Source: Mycolicibacterium helvum (GTDB lineage Bacteria; Actinomycetota; Actinomycetes; Mycobacteriales; Mycobacteriaceae). From it: DNA of 64,000 bases. Of this stretch, positions 1 to 11,924 are shown in pieces. Position numbers and translations under genes: made by a program. The notes beneath the pieces are model-generated. The model did no database searches, was not told the origin of the DNA, and saw only the letters and a list, made by a program, of their open reading frames with translations. Position 1 is the stretch's first letter. The number at the start of each line of letters is the position of its first letter. Where the stretch lies: the NCBI RefSeq assembly GCF_010731895.1, contig NZ_AP022596.1, positions 5,828,001-5,892,000 of the forward strand, in the 5' to 3' direction.

Positions 1-3527
<3,527 letters not shown>

Positions 3528-3846
3528 CCCCGGGACAAACCCGAAAGAATTCGAATCAGAACAAGCCTGAAACCAAACAAAAGACACCAAACAAACTGGC
3601 ATCAAAAAAAAGCCACACCCCAACACGGGGGTATCAGAATGCGGCAAAAAACAACAACAAACTAAAAAAACCACCAAACACACTATTGAGTTCTCAAACA
3701 ACACACCCCAGTACCCACTCGACCGCGCAGTAATCCCGCGACCCGAAGGCCGCGTACATATCGTGCGGACAAGAGGAACAACCCTGTTACCAGGTTTGAT
3801 TCCCGGGAGGTCTTCGCGCTCCCCGGCTTGGCCGGGCCGCTCTGAC
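3528..3846 (-). other. rRNA operon leader (external transcribed spacer)
   Basis: About 320 bases lie between the predicted transcription start and 16S. They hold a C/G hairpin (cccggc at 3822-3827, gccggg at 3831-3836), the boxA antitermination element, and then an unusually A/T-rich stretch. On the transcribed strand there is a short CCCC-GTGTT-GGGG hairpin near 3623-3635 followed by a run of T residues. No protein gene is supported. The region is expected to be removed by RNase III-type processing. Confidence 0.8.
3681..3703 (-). promoter_or_regulatory. rrn leader boxA-type antitermination element
   Basis: The transcribed strand reads TGTTGTTTGAGAACTCAATA, the conserved motif of mycobacterial rRNA leaders. 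The TGTTGTTTGAGAA part (3691-3703) is the boxA-like NusB/S10 loading site. It lies about 155-180 nt upstream of 16S, as expected for an antitermination signal that must be transcribed first. Confidence 0.8.
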
Positions 3847-3853
3847 TTGGAAT

Positions 3854-3882
3854 AAGTTACGTGAGTGCTAACGGGGAGTCAA
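3854..3882 (-). promoter_or_regulatory. rRNA operon promoter (single P1)
   Basis: On the minus strand a perfect-looking -35 TTGACT (3877-3882) is separated by 17 bp from a -10 TAACTT (3854-3859). It lies about 40 bp downstream of the tyrS stop codon. I saw no second promoter of similar quality in the leader, which agrees with descriptions of the tyrS-linked operon (rrnB) of rapid growers as having one promoter. Transcription should start near 3846. Confidence 0.8.
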
Positions 3883-3922
3883 ATCCGCTGCGTAACGCAG
3901 GTTTTCGACGCCGACAGGATCC

Positions 3923-5194
3923 TCAAACCCGCTGTACCCCAGCCACATTCCGCTTCCCGCGCCGCAGCACCATCCAGCGGCCGTGCAGAAAGTGGGACGG
4001 TTGTGCCACCCAGTCGTCGCTGTCGATCTTCTCGTTGTTGACTGAGACGCCGCCTTCGCTGATGGTGCGCTTGGCCTCTTTCTTGCTCGACGACAGACCC
4101 GTGGCCACCAAGAGGTCGACGATGCCGTCCGGGCTGCCCGGCCCCAACTCGGCCACTGAGGTTTCCCGCAGCGCCGCGGCCAGAGTCGGCTCATCGAGCC
4201 GGGAAAGTTCACCGCGGCCGAACAACGCCTGGGAGGCGTGTTCCACCGCCTCGGTCGCACCGGGGCCGTGCACCAGGGTCGTCAGCTCCCGGGCTAGCCG
4301 GCGCTGCGCCGCCCGCTCGTGCGGTCGAGTCGTGGTGGCCTCTTCGAGCTCGCCGAGCTCGTCAGCCGACAGGAAGGTGAACCAGCGCAGGTACTTGATC
4401 ACGTCGGCGTCAGCGGTGTTGACGAAGTACTGGTACCACGCATAAGGGCTGGTCATCTCGGGATCCAGCCAGAGACTCCCCCCGCCGGTGGACTTGCCGA
4501 ACTTCGTGCCGTCCGCGGAAGTGACCAACGGCACTGTCAGCGCGTGCACGGTCGCACCGACCGTCTGACGGACCAGTCGCACACCGGCGATGATGTTGCC
4601 CCACTGATCGGACCCACCGATCTGCAGCGCGCAGCCGTACCGCCGGTTGAGCTCCACATAGTCGTTGGCCTGCAGCAGCATGTAGCTGAACTCGGTGTAG
4701 GAGATGCCCTCCCCATCCAGCCGGCGGCGGATGGTGTCACGGTCGAGCATCACATTCACGGAGAAGTGCTTGCCGACATCACGCAGGAAATCGATGGCAC
4801 TCAGCTGTGAGGTCCAGCTCAGGTTGTTCTCGACGACGGCACCACTGCCCGAATCGTCGAAATCGACGAACCGCTCCAACTGACCGCGAATCCGCTCGGC
4901 CCATTGCGCGACGGTGTCGGTGGTGTTCATCGTCCGCTCGCCGGTGTCACGAGGATCACCGATCATGCCCGTCGCACCACCGGCCAACACGATCGGGCGG
5001 TGCCCGGCCCGCTGGAATCGCCGAAGTGTGAGCAACGGCACCAGATTTCCCGCATGCAGGCTCGGCGCGGTGGGGTCGAATCCGCAATAGACGGTCATGG
5101 GCGGCTGCGCGGCTGCGGCGGCAAGCGCGTCGATATCGGTTGACTGGGCGATCAGCTCGCGCCAGCCCAACTCGTCGAGGATCGTCGTGGCCAT
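3923..5194 (-). CDS. tyrS: Tyrosyl-tRNA synthetase
   Basis: This class I aminoacyl-tRNA synthetase (423 aa) charges tRNA-Tyr in the cytoplasm. The HIGH-type signature appears as HAGN at residues 47-50 and the KMSKS-type loop as KFGKS at 231-235. The tyrosine/ATP pocket motif [10 protein letters not shown] follows at about 192-201, and a C-terminal S4 RNA-binding domain covers about 355-420. Length is normal for bacterial TyrRS. Its stop codon is followed within 40 bp by the promoter of the rRNA operon; this tyrS-rrn order is characteristic of rapidly growing mycobacteria. The mpg gene is 27 bp upstream on the same strand, so the two are probably cotranscribed. Confidence 0.97.
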   Translation of the reverse strand: MATTILDELGWRELIAQSTDIDALAAAAAQPPMTVYCGFDPTAPSLHAGNLVPLLTLRRFQRAGHRPIVLAGGATGMIGDPRDTGERTMNTTDTVAQWAERIRGQLERFVDFDDSGSGAVVENNLSWTSQLSAIDFLRDVGKHFSVNVMLDRDTIRRRLDGEGISYTEFSYMLLQANDYVELNRRYGCALQIGGSDQWGNIIAGVRLVRQTVGATVHALTVPLVTSADGTKFGKSTGGGSLWLDPEMTSPYAWYQYFVNTADADVIKYLRWFTFLSADELGELEEATTTRPHERAAQRRLARELTTLVHGPGATEAVEHASQALFGRGELSRLDEPTLAAALRETSVAELGPGSPDGIVDLLVATGLSSSKKEAKRTISEGGVSVNNEKIDSDDWVAQPSHFLHGRWMVLRRGKRNVAGVQRV

Positions 5195-5221
5195 GCGTTG
5201 ATCTTCCCGTATGGGGTTCGC

Positions 5222-5857
5222 TCAGTCGCTCGCGCCCGGGAGTGGCGCGCGCGGACTGCGCCGGAAGGCCGACACTTCGGGACGTCCGGTAAGCCACAAC
5301 CGCCACGGTCGATCGGCCGCCTGAGAGACCCCGACCCGCGGCCCGCAACTCTGGTGACCGCCTCCACCGAGTTGCAGCGTCACCGGAGATTCCGGGTCGA
5401 AGACGTCGACGCCGTTGTCCTCCATCACGACGCCAAGCGCCGAACACAGATTGCCGGGCCCGCGGGCCAGCGCCGTCGGGCGCACCAACGGACCGCGGCG
5501 GGCCTGGGCCACCTCCAGCCCCGACTCGATCGCGGCCGCCCGGATCAGGACCGCCGCGGCCGTTCCGTCCGGACCGCACACGACGTTGGCGCAGACATGA
5601 ATGCCGTGGCTTCGATAGGTATAGAGCCGGCCGGGCGGACCGAACATCACCTTGTTGCGAATGCGCGGTCCCCGGAACGAGTGCGCGGCGGCATCCGGCC
5701 ACGGCCCGTCAGACGGGCCGCCATAGGCCTCGACCTCAACGATCAGTGCGCTGACTCCGCGACAGCAGATCACCCCGCCAAGCAGCACGCGGGCCGCTGA
5801 GACCGGGTCGGTGTCCAGCAGATCGACACTCATCGGAGGAGATTCTGCCCCAGCCAT
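5222..5857 (-). CDS. mpg: DNA-3-methyladenine glycosylase, AAG/MPG type
   Basis: A base-excision repair glycosylase of the AAG/MPG family (Rv1688-like, 211 aa) that removes alkylated purines such as 3-methyladenine. Family marks include the catalytic-region motif IVEVEAYGG, the HSFRG segment, the [17 protein letters not shown] stretch and the ARGPGNLC motif. The start used here is the first ATG (5857); an internal ATG at 5833 also fits the family. It is divergent from the ABC exporter genes by about 35 bp and lies 27 bp upstream of tyrS. Confidence 0.93.
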   Translation of the reverse strand: MAGAESPPMSVDLLDTDPVSAARVLLGGVICCRGVSALIVEVEAYGGPSDGPWPDAAAHSFRGPRIRNKVMFGPPGRLYTYRSHGIHVCANVVCGPDGTAAAVLIRAAAIESGLEVAQARRGPLVRPTALARGPGNLCSALGVVMEDNGVDVFDPESPVTLQLGGGGHQSCGPRVGVSQAADRPWRLWLTGRPEVSAFRRSPRAPLPGASD

Positions 5858-5892
5858 TGACCCGCCGAAGTTCGGGGAGGATTATTCATCGT

Positions 5893-6657
5893 GTGATGAG
5901 TTCATCGAGCGATGAATTATTGACGAGCGGTGTCGAAGCCGCTGTTCACGTCGAGAACCTAAAAGTGGTCCGCGGCAAACGGGTCGCCCTGCACGACTTC
6001 TCCGTCCAGATCCCTCGCGGCACGATCACCGGACTTCTCGGCCCATCGGGCTGCGGCAAGACGACACTGATGCGCAGCATCGTCGGCACCCAGATCGTGG
6101 CTTCCGGAACCGTCACCGTGCTCGGACATCCGGCCGGCTCCCCCGCGCTGCGCCACCGCGTCGGCTACGTCACCCAAGACCCGACCATCTACAACGACCT
6201 GCGAGTCATCGACAACGTCCGCTATTTCGCGGCCCTCTACGGCGCGGCTGTGGCGACCGCCGACCGGGCGATCGACGACGTCGGACTGCTCGACCATGCC
6301 GAGGCCTATTGCGCCAATCTGTCCGGCGGGCAGCGCACCCGGGTCTCGCTGGCCTGCGCGTTGGTCAGCCAGCCCGACCTGCTGGTGCTCGACGAGCCGA
6401 CCGTCGGGCTCGACCCGGTCCTGCGCGTCGACCTATGGAACCAGTTCGACAAGCTCGCCCGCCGGGGCACCACCTTGCTGGTGTCCAGTCACGTGATGGA
6501 CGAAGCCGACCACTGCAACGACCTGCTGCTGATGCGCGAGGGCCGGCTGTTGGCCCACACCACCCCAGCCCGCCTGCGAGAGGACACCGGATGCACGTCA
6601 CTGGAGGAAGCGTTCCTCTCCGTCATCACGCACAGCACCGCGGCCTCAGCAAGCTGA
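5893..6657 (+). CDS. ABC transporter ATP-binding protein (Rv1687c-like exporter)
   Basis: This ATPase subunit of an ABC-2 type exporter (about 254 aa) energises the membrane protein encoded next. A Walker A GPSGCGKTTL, a LSGGQ signature and a Walker B ending DEPTVGLDP are all present, followed by the H-loop SSHVMDEA. A GGGGAGG Shine-Dalgarno at 5874-5880 places the start at GTG 5893 or ATG 5896 rather than at an upstream ATG. The following permease overlaps its 3' end and a TetR regulator overlaps the permease, so the three form one operon. The substrate is unknown; drugs or lipids are common for this family. Confidence 0.9.
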   Translation: MMSSSSDELLTSGVEAAVHVENLKVVRGKRVALHDFSVQIPRGTITGLLGPSGCGKTTLMRSIVGTQIVASGTVTVLGHPAGSPALRHRVGYVTQDPTIYNDLRVIDNVRYFAALYGAAVATADRAIDDVGLLDHAEAYCANLSGGQRTRVSLACALVSQPDLLVLDEPTVGLDPVLRVDLWNQFDKLARRGTTLLVSSHVMDEADHCNDLLLMREGRLLAHTTPARLREDTGCTSLEEAFLSVITHSTAASAS

Positions 6658-7409
6658 GCCCCCGGGCGTACCTGGCGACCACGACCCGTATCTTGCGCCA
6701 GCTGCGCGCCGACCACCGAAGTGTCGCAATGATCCTCGTGGTTCCGAGCGCGGTGATCACGCTGATGTACTTCATGTTCCACGATGTGCCGTCGTTCCCG
6801 GGCATGGTGTCGCCGTTCCAGACCGCGTGCCTGATCCTGCTCGGGCTGTTCCCGTTGTTCGTGATGTTCCTCATCACGTCGATCACCATGCAGCGCGAAC
6901 GGGCGTCGGGAACCCTCGAACGCATCCTGACCACACCGCTGCGCCGACTGGATCTGCTGGCCGCCTACGGCACCGCCTTCTCGGTCGCCGCGGCTGCGCA
7001 GGCGATCCTGGCCTGCGTCGTGGCGTTCTGGCTGCTGGGCTTTGACACGAAGGGCAGTCCGGTCTGGGTGTTCCTCATCGCCGTCATCAACGCGGTCTTG
7101 GGCGTCGGACTCGGACTGCTGGCAAGTGCCTTCGCCCGCACCGAGTTTCAGGCCGTGCAATTCATGCCGGTGTTCATCGTCCCGCAGTTGCTGTTGGCCG
7201 GGATCATCGTGCCTCGTGATCAGATGCCGACCTGGCTGGAGTGGATCAGCAACGCCATGCCGGCCAGCTACGCGCTGGAAGCCCTGCGTGAAGTCAACGC
7301 CAACACCGGGTTGACCGATGTCGCCATCCGGGACATCGTCGTCGTCCTGGCGTTCGCAGTGGCAGCAATGGCGCTAGCTGCGGCGACCCTACGCCGGCGC
7401 ACGCCGTGA
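6591..7409 (+). CDS. ABC-2 type transporter permease (Rv1686c-like)
   Basis: Membrane subunit of the exporter, with six predicted transmembrane segments typical of ABC-2 permeases. The cytoplasmic motif QRERASGTLERILTTPLRR connects two of them, and the C-terminal family motif PASYALEALREV is present. The start is uncertain. ATG 6591 gives 272 aa and a 67-bp overlap with the ATPase gene. The homologous region begins only near residue 22, where the frame offers just a CTG overlapping the ATPase stop codon. The gene ends in a GTGA overlap with the regulator gene. Confidence 0.85.
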   Translation: MHVTGGSVPLRHHAQHRGLSKLSPRAYLATTTRILRQLRADHRSVAMILVVPSAVITLMYFMFHDVPSFPGMVSPFQTACLILLGLFPLFVMFLITSITMQRERASGTLERILTTPLRRLDLLAAYGTAFSVAAAAQAILACVVAFWLLGFDTKGSPVWVFLIAVINAVLGVGLGLLASAFARTEFQAVQFMPVFIVPQLLLAGIIVPRDQMPTWLEWISNAMPASYALEALREVNANTGLTDVAIRDIVVVLAFAVAAMALAAATLRRRTP

Positions 7410-8017
7410 CCGCGGACCCGCAGCCGAAACGTCCCGGCCGCCCCCGCGGCACCACCGACACCCGGGACCGAATTCTGGCCAACGCACGGCAATTGTTCGC
7501 CCGAAACGGTATCGACAAAACATCGATCCGTGCGATCGCCGCTGCCTCCGGCGTCGACTCGGCATTGGTACACCACTACTTCGGCACCAAGCAGCAGCTG
7601 TTCGCCGCTGCGATCAACATTCCGATCGACCCGATGAGCATCCTGGTGCCGCTGCGGGATACCCCGGTCGAGGAACTCGGCTACGCCCTGCCGTCGATGC
7701 TGCTGCCACTGTGGGATTCGGAGATGGGCGCCGCGCTCATCGCCACAATCCGATCGCTATTGGCCGGCTCCGACGTCAGCCTGATCCGCTCGTTCCTGCA
7801 GGAGATCATCACCGCCGAAGTCGCACCTCGCATCGACAAGCCGCTGGGAAGCGGACGCCTGCGAGTGCAATTCGTGGCGTCGCAACTGGTGGGCGTGGTG
7901 ATGGCGCGCTACATCATCGGGCTTGAACCGTTCGCATCGCTGCCTGCTGAACGGGTGGCCGCGACGATCGCACCCACCCTGCAGCGCTATCTCACTGGGG
8001 ACTTGCCGGTGGATTAA
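7406..8017 (+). CDS. TetR/AcrR-family regulator (Rv1685c-like)
   Basis: A 203-aa TetR-type repressor with a helix-turn-helix in the first 65 residues (RDRILANARQLFARNG, then the recognition helix region ALVHHYFGTKQQLF). The ligand-binding domain is the longer actinobacterial type, ending in the conserved motif with two Thr and Pro-Thr-Leu. It starts with GTG inside the stop codon of the permease gene (GTGA overlap), so it is translationally coupled to the exporter it most likely controls. Its 3' end overlaps by 4 bp the convergent Trm112-like gene. Confidence 0.9.
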   Translation: MTADPQPKRPGRPRGTTDTRDRILANARQLFARNGIDKTSIRAIAAASGVDSALVHHYFGTKQQLFAAAINIPIDPMSILVPLRDTPVEELGYALPSMLLPLWDSEMGAALIATIRSLLAGSDVSLIRSFLQEIITAEVAPRIDKPLGSGRLRVQFVASQLVGVVMARYIIGLEPFASLPAERVAATIAPTLQRYLTGDLPVD

Positions 8018-8214
8018 GACCCCGACCGCGCGATCAGACGCTCGTGCTCTTCGGGGCCGATGTCGACCGCCTCGTCGACCAGCAACACCGGGATGCCGTC
8101 CTCGATGCGGTAGGCCTTGTGCAGCCGGGGGTTGTAGAGAACCTCATCGACGAGCACCAACGGACCGCGATCGGCCGGACACACCAGGATCTTCAGCAGC
8201 TTGTCGTCGAACAC
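8014..8214 (-). CDS. Trm112/YcaR-family small protein (Rv1684-like)
   Basis: A roughly 66-aa protein of the Trm112p/UPF0434 family: KILVCPADRGPL at the N-terminus and YNPRLHKAYRIEDGIPVLL in the middle are the family's two strands. Eukaryotic and archaeal Trm112 proteins activate methyltransferases, while bacterial members are little studied. Only one cysteine of the zinc-binding set is present, as in YcaR. The GTG at 8214 is chosen because it lies 7 nt after the upstream stop codon. A longer version starting at 8256 would overlap the exported-protein gene. Confidence 0.8.
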   Translation of the reverse strand: MFDDKLLKILVCPADRGPLVLVDEVLYNPRLHKAYRIEDGIPVLLVDEAVDIGPEEHERLIARSGS

Positions 8215-8221
8215 GATGCGA

Positions 8222-8755
8222 TTACGGGCTCGGCGGGGCGGCCGCAGCCGGAGCACCGCTGCCGCCGATGGTAGGAGCGCCGTCGCTGGGCATCTGACCG
8301 GCGCCCATCACCGCATTGTTCTGCTGGCGCTGCTGCGCCTGCTGCAGGAGCTGCATCTGGGCGTAGATCTTCTGCTGGTAACCCAAGGTGTTCTGCAGCG
8401 CCTCGATCAGCGGCTTCTGGTTCGGCCGGTACTGCAGCGCGTTCTGGATCTCGGCGATGTTGGTGCGTGAGGGCTTGATGCCCTGGGCGCGCAACTTCAT
8501 GACCTGCTTGATCAGGTTCGACAGCTGACCGCCACCGGCGCCCTGGTCGTACTCCTGGTCGATGAAGAGCAGCAACTGGTCGGCGCTCTGGAACTGCGGA
8601 ACCCCATTGTCAGAGTTCGGGGTCGCCGGCGTGGTGACCGGATCGGCCAGCGCCTGCGGCGTGCCCATGCCGACCAGCAGCCCAGCGGTCAGGGCACCGA
8701 TCGCCGTGCCGCGAACGGCGCGACGCCAGTGACGTGAAACGGCCTGGGTTGGCAT
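8222..8755 (-). CDS. Exported glutamine-rich protein of unknown function
   Basis: A 177-aa protein with a clear Sec signal peptide: basic residues up to about 14, a hydrophobic run to about 34, and a likely cleavage after ALA at about 37. The mature part begins DPVTTPATPNSD, followed by a helical stretch very rich in Q (about 110-145), which could form a coiled coil, and a Pro/Ala-rich tail. I recognise no catalytic motif. It sits between the Rv1683-type gene and the Trm112-like gene on the same strand and is probably cotranscribed with them. Confidence 0.75.
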   Translation of the reverse strand: MPTQAVSRHWRRAVRGTAIGALTAGLLVGMGTPQALADPVTTPATPNSDNGVPQFQSADQLLLFIDQEYDQGAGGGQLSNLIKQVMKLRAQGIKPSRTNIAEIQNALQYRPNQKPLIEALQNTLGYQQKIYAQMQLLQQAQQRQQNNAVMGAGQMPSDGAPTIGGSGAPAAAAPPSP

Positions 8756-8826
8756 GCATTCCTCCGACGCGTTGGCACCTGGGACTCTCGGCGAGCCTAA
8801 CAGCGCTTCGCGACCTGGGCAGAAGC

Positions 8827-11808
8827 TCAGTCTTGGGTACCACCGAGATGAGCTCGTGCCGCAGCCGTCAAACGCTTGTACTTTCCCGTATCGGGCTCCA
8901 AATGCCAGGCGTTACGAGACGCCTTGGGCACTCCTTCGGCGCGCAACGCCGACGCCGTCGGCCGAGAGGTGGCGCTGAGCGGGATTTCCGGCACCACGTG
9001 GACGATGTCGGGCGCGGGTCCGACCGGCATCGCCGCGAAGGCGTCGGTGAGATCGGCGGTGGTGACGGCCATGCCGGGCCGCAGCGTGATCGCGGTAACC
9101 GCGATCGTGCCGCCTGGCACCTCGACGCCGTACGTCGCGGCGAGGTCCACGGCACTGATCCGGGTGACCGCATCGGTGACCGACTCCGGGAACACCACAC
9201 CGCGCGCGGTGCGGATCAGCAAGGGCCGATTCCCCAGTAGCCAGAAGTCGCCGTCGGCGTCACGGCGGAACACGTATTCGGTGGAGATCCAGGTGTCACC
9301 AGAGGCGAAGACCCCCCGCTTGACCGACGCGGTCGGGTCGATCGGCCCCCACGGCCGGGCCAACAGCACACCGACCTGGTTGGGTTCGGCGACCACGACG
9401 AACCCCCGGTCGTCCTCCAGGATCAGGTCATCCATGGCCTCGTAGGCAGCCAGTTCCACCTGGCCGCCGCCGGGCAGCGGGCGGCCCTTGCTGCCCACCT
9501 TGGCGCCGGACACGTTGGCCAAGACGGCCTGCCCATCGGTGGTGGCGAAGAACTCCACGATGCTGGCCGGCGCGAACGCCTCGACGGTCCGCAGCCACAG
9601 GCCCGGCGGCATTCCCGAGCCGATGAACAACCGGACCGGATGGTTGCCATGCAGGAAGAGGGCCGGGTCGGCAGTGTCATCCACGACGTCACGCAACATC
9701 GTCCAGGTGTAGGACACGACGGTGACCCCGTACTGACGGACTTCAGCGCGGAAGCGGTCGGGTTGCAGCCCGCGCGACAGGGCGATCCGGGCGCCGCCGA
9801 CAACCGCGCCACCGAGGCTGACCAGCAGCCCGGATTGGTGGTGCAGCGGGGTCAGGCAGTAGACAGTGTCGCTGCGCCCCAGTGCCGCGGCCGACGCGGT
9901 GCCGAATGCCGACAACGCCCACCGATAGTTGGTCATCTGCTTGGGTACCAAAACGCCGCCGACCGAATTGAAGGCGACGAAGGCCAGGTCCCGGGCGAAG
10001 CCAGGATTGGGCCGGTACCAACCCGGCAGCTCCACTGCGTCCGGATCGATCTTCTCCATGTCGATGACATTGCTGCCTTCGGGCAGATTCAGGTCGCGGC
10101 TCTCGCCGCCGCCGAGGACCAGTGCCTGGACCGGCAGCGCGAGTGCCGCTTCGAGGTTGCCAGGGTCGGTGATGACCTCGGTGACCCCACCCAGCCGGAC
10201 CGCCTCCCCGAGGTCGGCGTCCGGCGGCATCAGGACGGCCACCGCGCCCAGCCGGGACAGCGCGGCCATCGCCACCAGCGCCGACGGCCGGGTGTCCATC
10301 AGCACACCGACCCGTCCGCCCTGGCGTACGCCGACGCCGATCAGCCCGCGGACCACGTTGTTGATCCGGCGGTTGACTGCCTCGTAGGTGTGCACCCGGC
10401 CGTCGAACAAAAGAAACTCGCCGTTGGGGGCGCCGTTGGCCTGCTCATCGATGATGCGGCCCAGCGAGATGCGGGTGTGGTCGTTGATCTGCCCCAGCCG
10501 GGTCAGCCGTGGCAGCGTACGGGCGGTTTCCACCGCCAGCGTGCGCGCCGACTTGTTGGCGTTGACCACCGCGTCTGCCGCACCGCGCGCCAGCGACAGC
10601 GCGAGCCCTGAGGCTTCGGCCACGCTGTGCATGAGCCGCGCGGACAGGGCCACCCCGGATTCGTCGGGCTCGGCGGTGCTGTCCTGCATCGGCGCGATAT
10701 TGGCCGGCCGGGAGTCCTGGCCGGCCAGCCAGCGCACCCAGTCCGCCACCGTCGGCCACGTCGCCGTCGCCGCCTTGGACCCGACGACCAGGCCGAAGTG
10801 ACCAGCTCGGATCATCACCTCGTAGACATCGGCGGCGGGTGCAGCGCGCTTGATGCCGCGAACCGAGGCCGGTTGGCCGATGTCGTCGACCTCGCCGACG
10901 AACGCCAACACCGGGCAGGTGATGTCGGACAGCGTCACCAGCTGGCCGTTGATCGCGAACCCGCCCGACATCATCCGGTTGTGGGCGATGAACTGCTTGA
11001 GCAGTTCGGACACCGCCGGACCGGACCAGGCGATCCAGCCCTCCGAATCCAGGAACCGCCGCTGCTGCTCCCGTGGCAGCAAGGCGTCCCGGTCATGTAG
11101 CTGGAACAGGAAATCCAGGCGCGCCTTGGCTGTTTTGAGCGGGTCCAGCATCTGAAATCCGGTGCGCGCCAACCAGCCTGGAATGTCAATGCGGTTGAAG
11201 ACATGGTCGGCCATGAAGTCGGCGGCGACCGCACCCAGATTCGGCGGAATGCCCATTGGCAGGGCCGCCAGAGTGTCCACCGGGGAGCCGAACGCCACGA
11301 TGCTGGCGATGTCCTTGGTGCGCCGGTAGGCCGCGGTCTGATAACAGAACATGCCGCCTTGGGAGTAGCCGGCCAGATGCACGCTCTGGCCGGTGGCGTC
11401 CTTGACGGCGTCGATGGCCTCGCTGAGCGCCACGATGTGGTCGGTGAGGTTGCGTTCCATGCCGCCCTCGACCTCGTCGGGCGAACCGAAGTCGATGACC
11501 CACGGGTCGATGCCCGCCTCGTGCAGGATGCCGACGGCGCCGTCTTCGCGGGTGACGTCCCACATGTTCGCCGACATCATCATCGGGTGGACCATCAGAA
11601 CCGGCGGCCCGGCGGGCGGCCGGCCCGGCCGGTTGTCCGGCGGGAAGTAGCGCCGGAGCTTGTACATCGGCTTGTTTTCGACGATCTGGTGCGGCGAGGG
11701 CACCGCGCCGGTTTCCAGACCGCCCCAGCGCAGTACCTCGAAACCGTTCTGCGCCGTCGCCATCAGGCGTTCAACAGGCCTGGTGACCGCCGACAACTTC
11801 AGATCCAC
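8827..11808 (-). CDS. Fused alpha/beta-hydrolase (lipase-like) and acyl-CoA synthetase, Rv1683 type
   Basis: A two-domain protein of about 993 aa. Residues ~1-370 are an alpha/beta hydrolase of the PHB-depolymerase/PhaC-like type, with oxyanion region VHPMMM and nucleophile motif GYSQGG. Residues ~430-990 are an AMP-binding acyl-CoA synthetase domain. The adenylation P-loop is degenerate (AFNSVGGVLVPK instead of the usual Ser/Thr/Gly-rich loop), although a C-terminal TGKYKR lysine motif remains. The M. tuberculosis/BCG orthologue is, from memory, found on lipid droplets and affects triacylglycerol turnover. The GTG at 11808 was chosen by similarity to the usual length (~999 aa); upstream residues look non-coding. 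Confidence 0.88.
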   Translation of the reverse strand: MDLKLSAVTRPVERLMATAQNGFEVLRWGGLETGAVPSPHQIVENKPMYKLRRYFPPDNRPGRPPAGPPVLMVHPMMMSANMWDVTREDGAVGILHEAGIDPWVIDFGSPDEVEGGMERNLTDHIVALSEAIDAVKDATGQSVHLAGYSQGGMFCYQTAAYRRTKDIASIVAFGSPVDTLAALPMGIPPNLGAVAADFMADHVFNRIDIPGWLARTGFQMLDPLKTAKARLDFLFQLHDRDALLPREQQRRFLDSEGWIAWSGPAVSELLKQFIAHNRMMSGGFAINGQLVTLSDITCPVLAFVGEVDDIGQPASVRGIKRAAPAADVYEVMIRAGHFGLVVGSKAATATWPTVADWVRWLAGQDSRPANIAPMQDSTAEPDESGVALSARLMHSVAEASGLALSLARGAADAVVNANKSARTLAVETARTLPRLTRLGQINDHTRISLGRIIDEQANGAPNGEFLLFDGRVHTYEAVNRRINNVVRGLIGVGVRQGGRVGVLMDTRPSALVAMAALSRLGAVAVLMPPDADLGEAVRLGGVTEVITDPGNLEAALALPVQALVLGGGESRDLNLPEGSNVIDMEKIDPDAVELPGWYRPNPGFARDLAFVAFNSVGGVLVPKQMTNYRWALSAFGTASAAALGRSDTVYCLTPLHHQSGLLVSLGGAVVGGARIALSRGLQPDRFRAEVRQYGVTVVSYTWTMLRDVVDDTADPALFLHGNHPVRLFIGSGMPPGLWLRTVEAFAPASIVEFFATTDGQAVLANVSGAKVGSKGRPLPGGGQVELAAYEAMDDLILEDDRGFVVVAEPNQVGVLLARPWGPIDPTASVKRGVFASGDTWISTEYVFRRDADGDFWLLGNRPLLIRTARGVVFPESVTDAVTRISAVDLAATYGVEVPGGTIAVTAITLRPGMAVTTADLTDAFAAMPVGPAPDIVHVVPEIPLSATSRPTASALRAEGVPKASRNAWHLEPDTGKYKRLTAAARAHLGGTQD

Positions 11809-11924
11809 GGGTCTTCTCCCCTGTCCCACGTCCCTGCCGCATAAGGCCCCGACAGCCAGCACATCATGGCATAACGCCGATCTGTGTCCCGCTGCTTTGG
11901 TGGGGCACCAGTACCCTCATCCCA

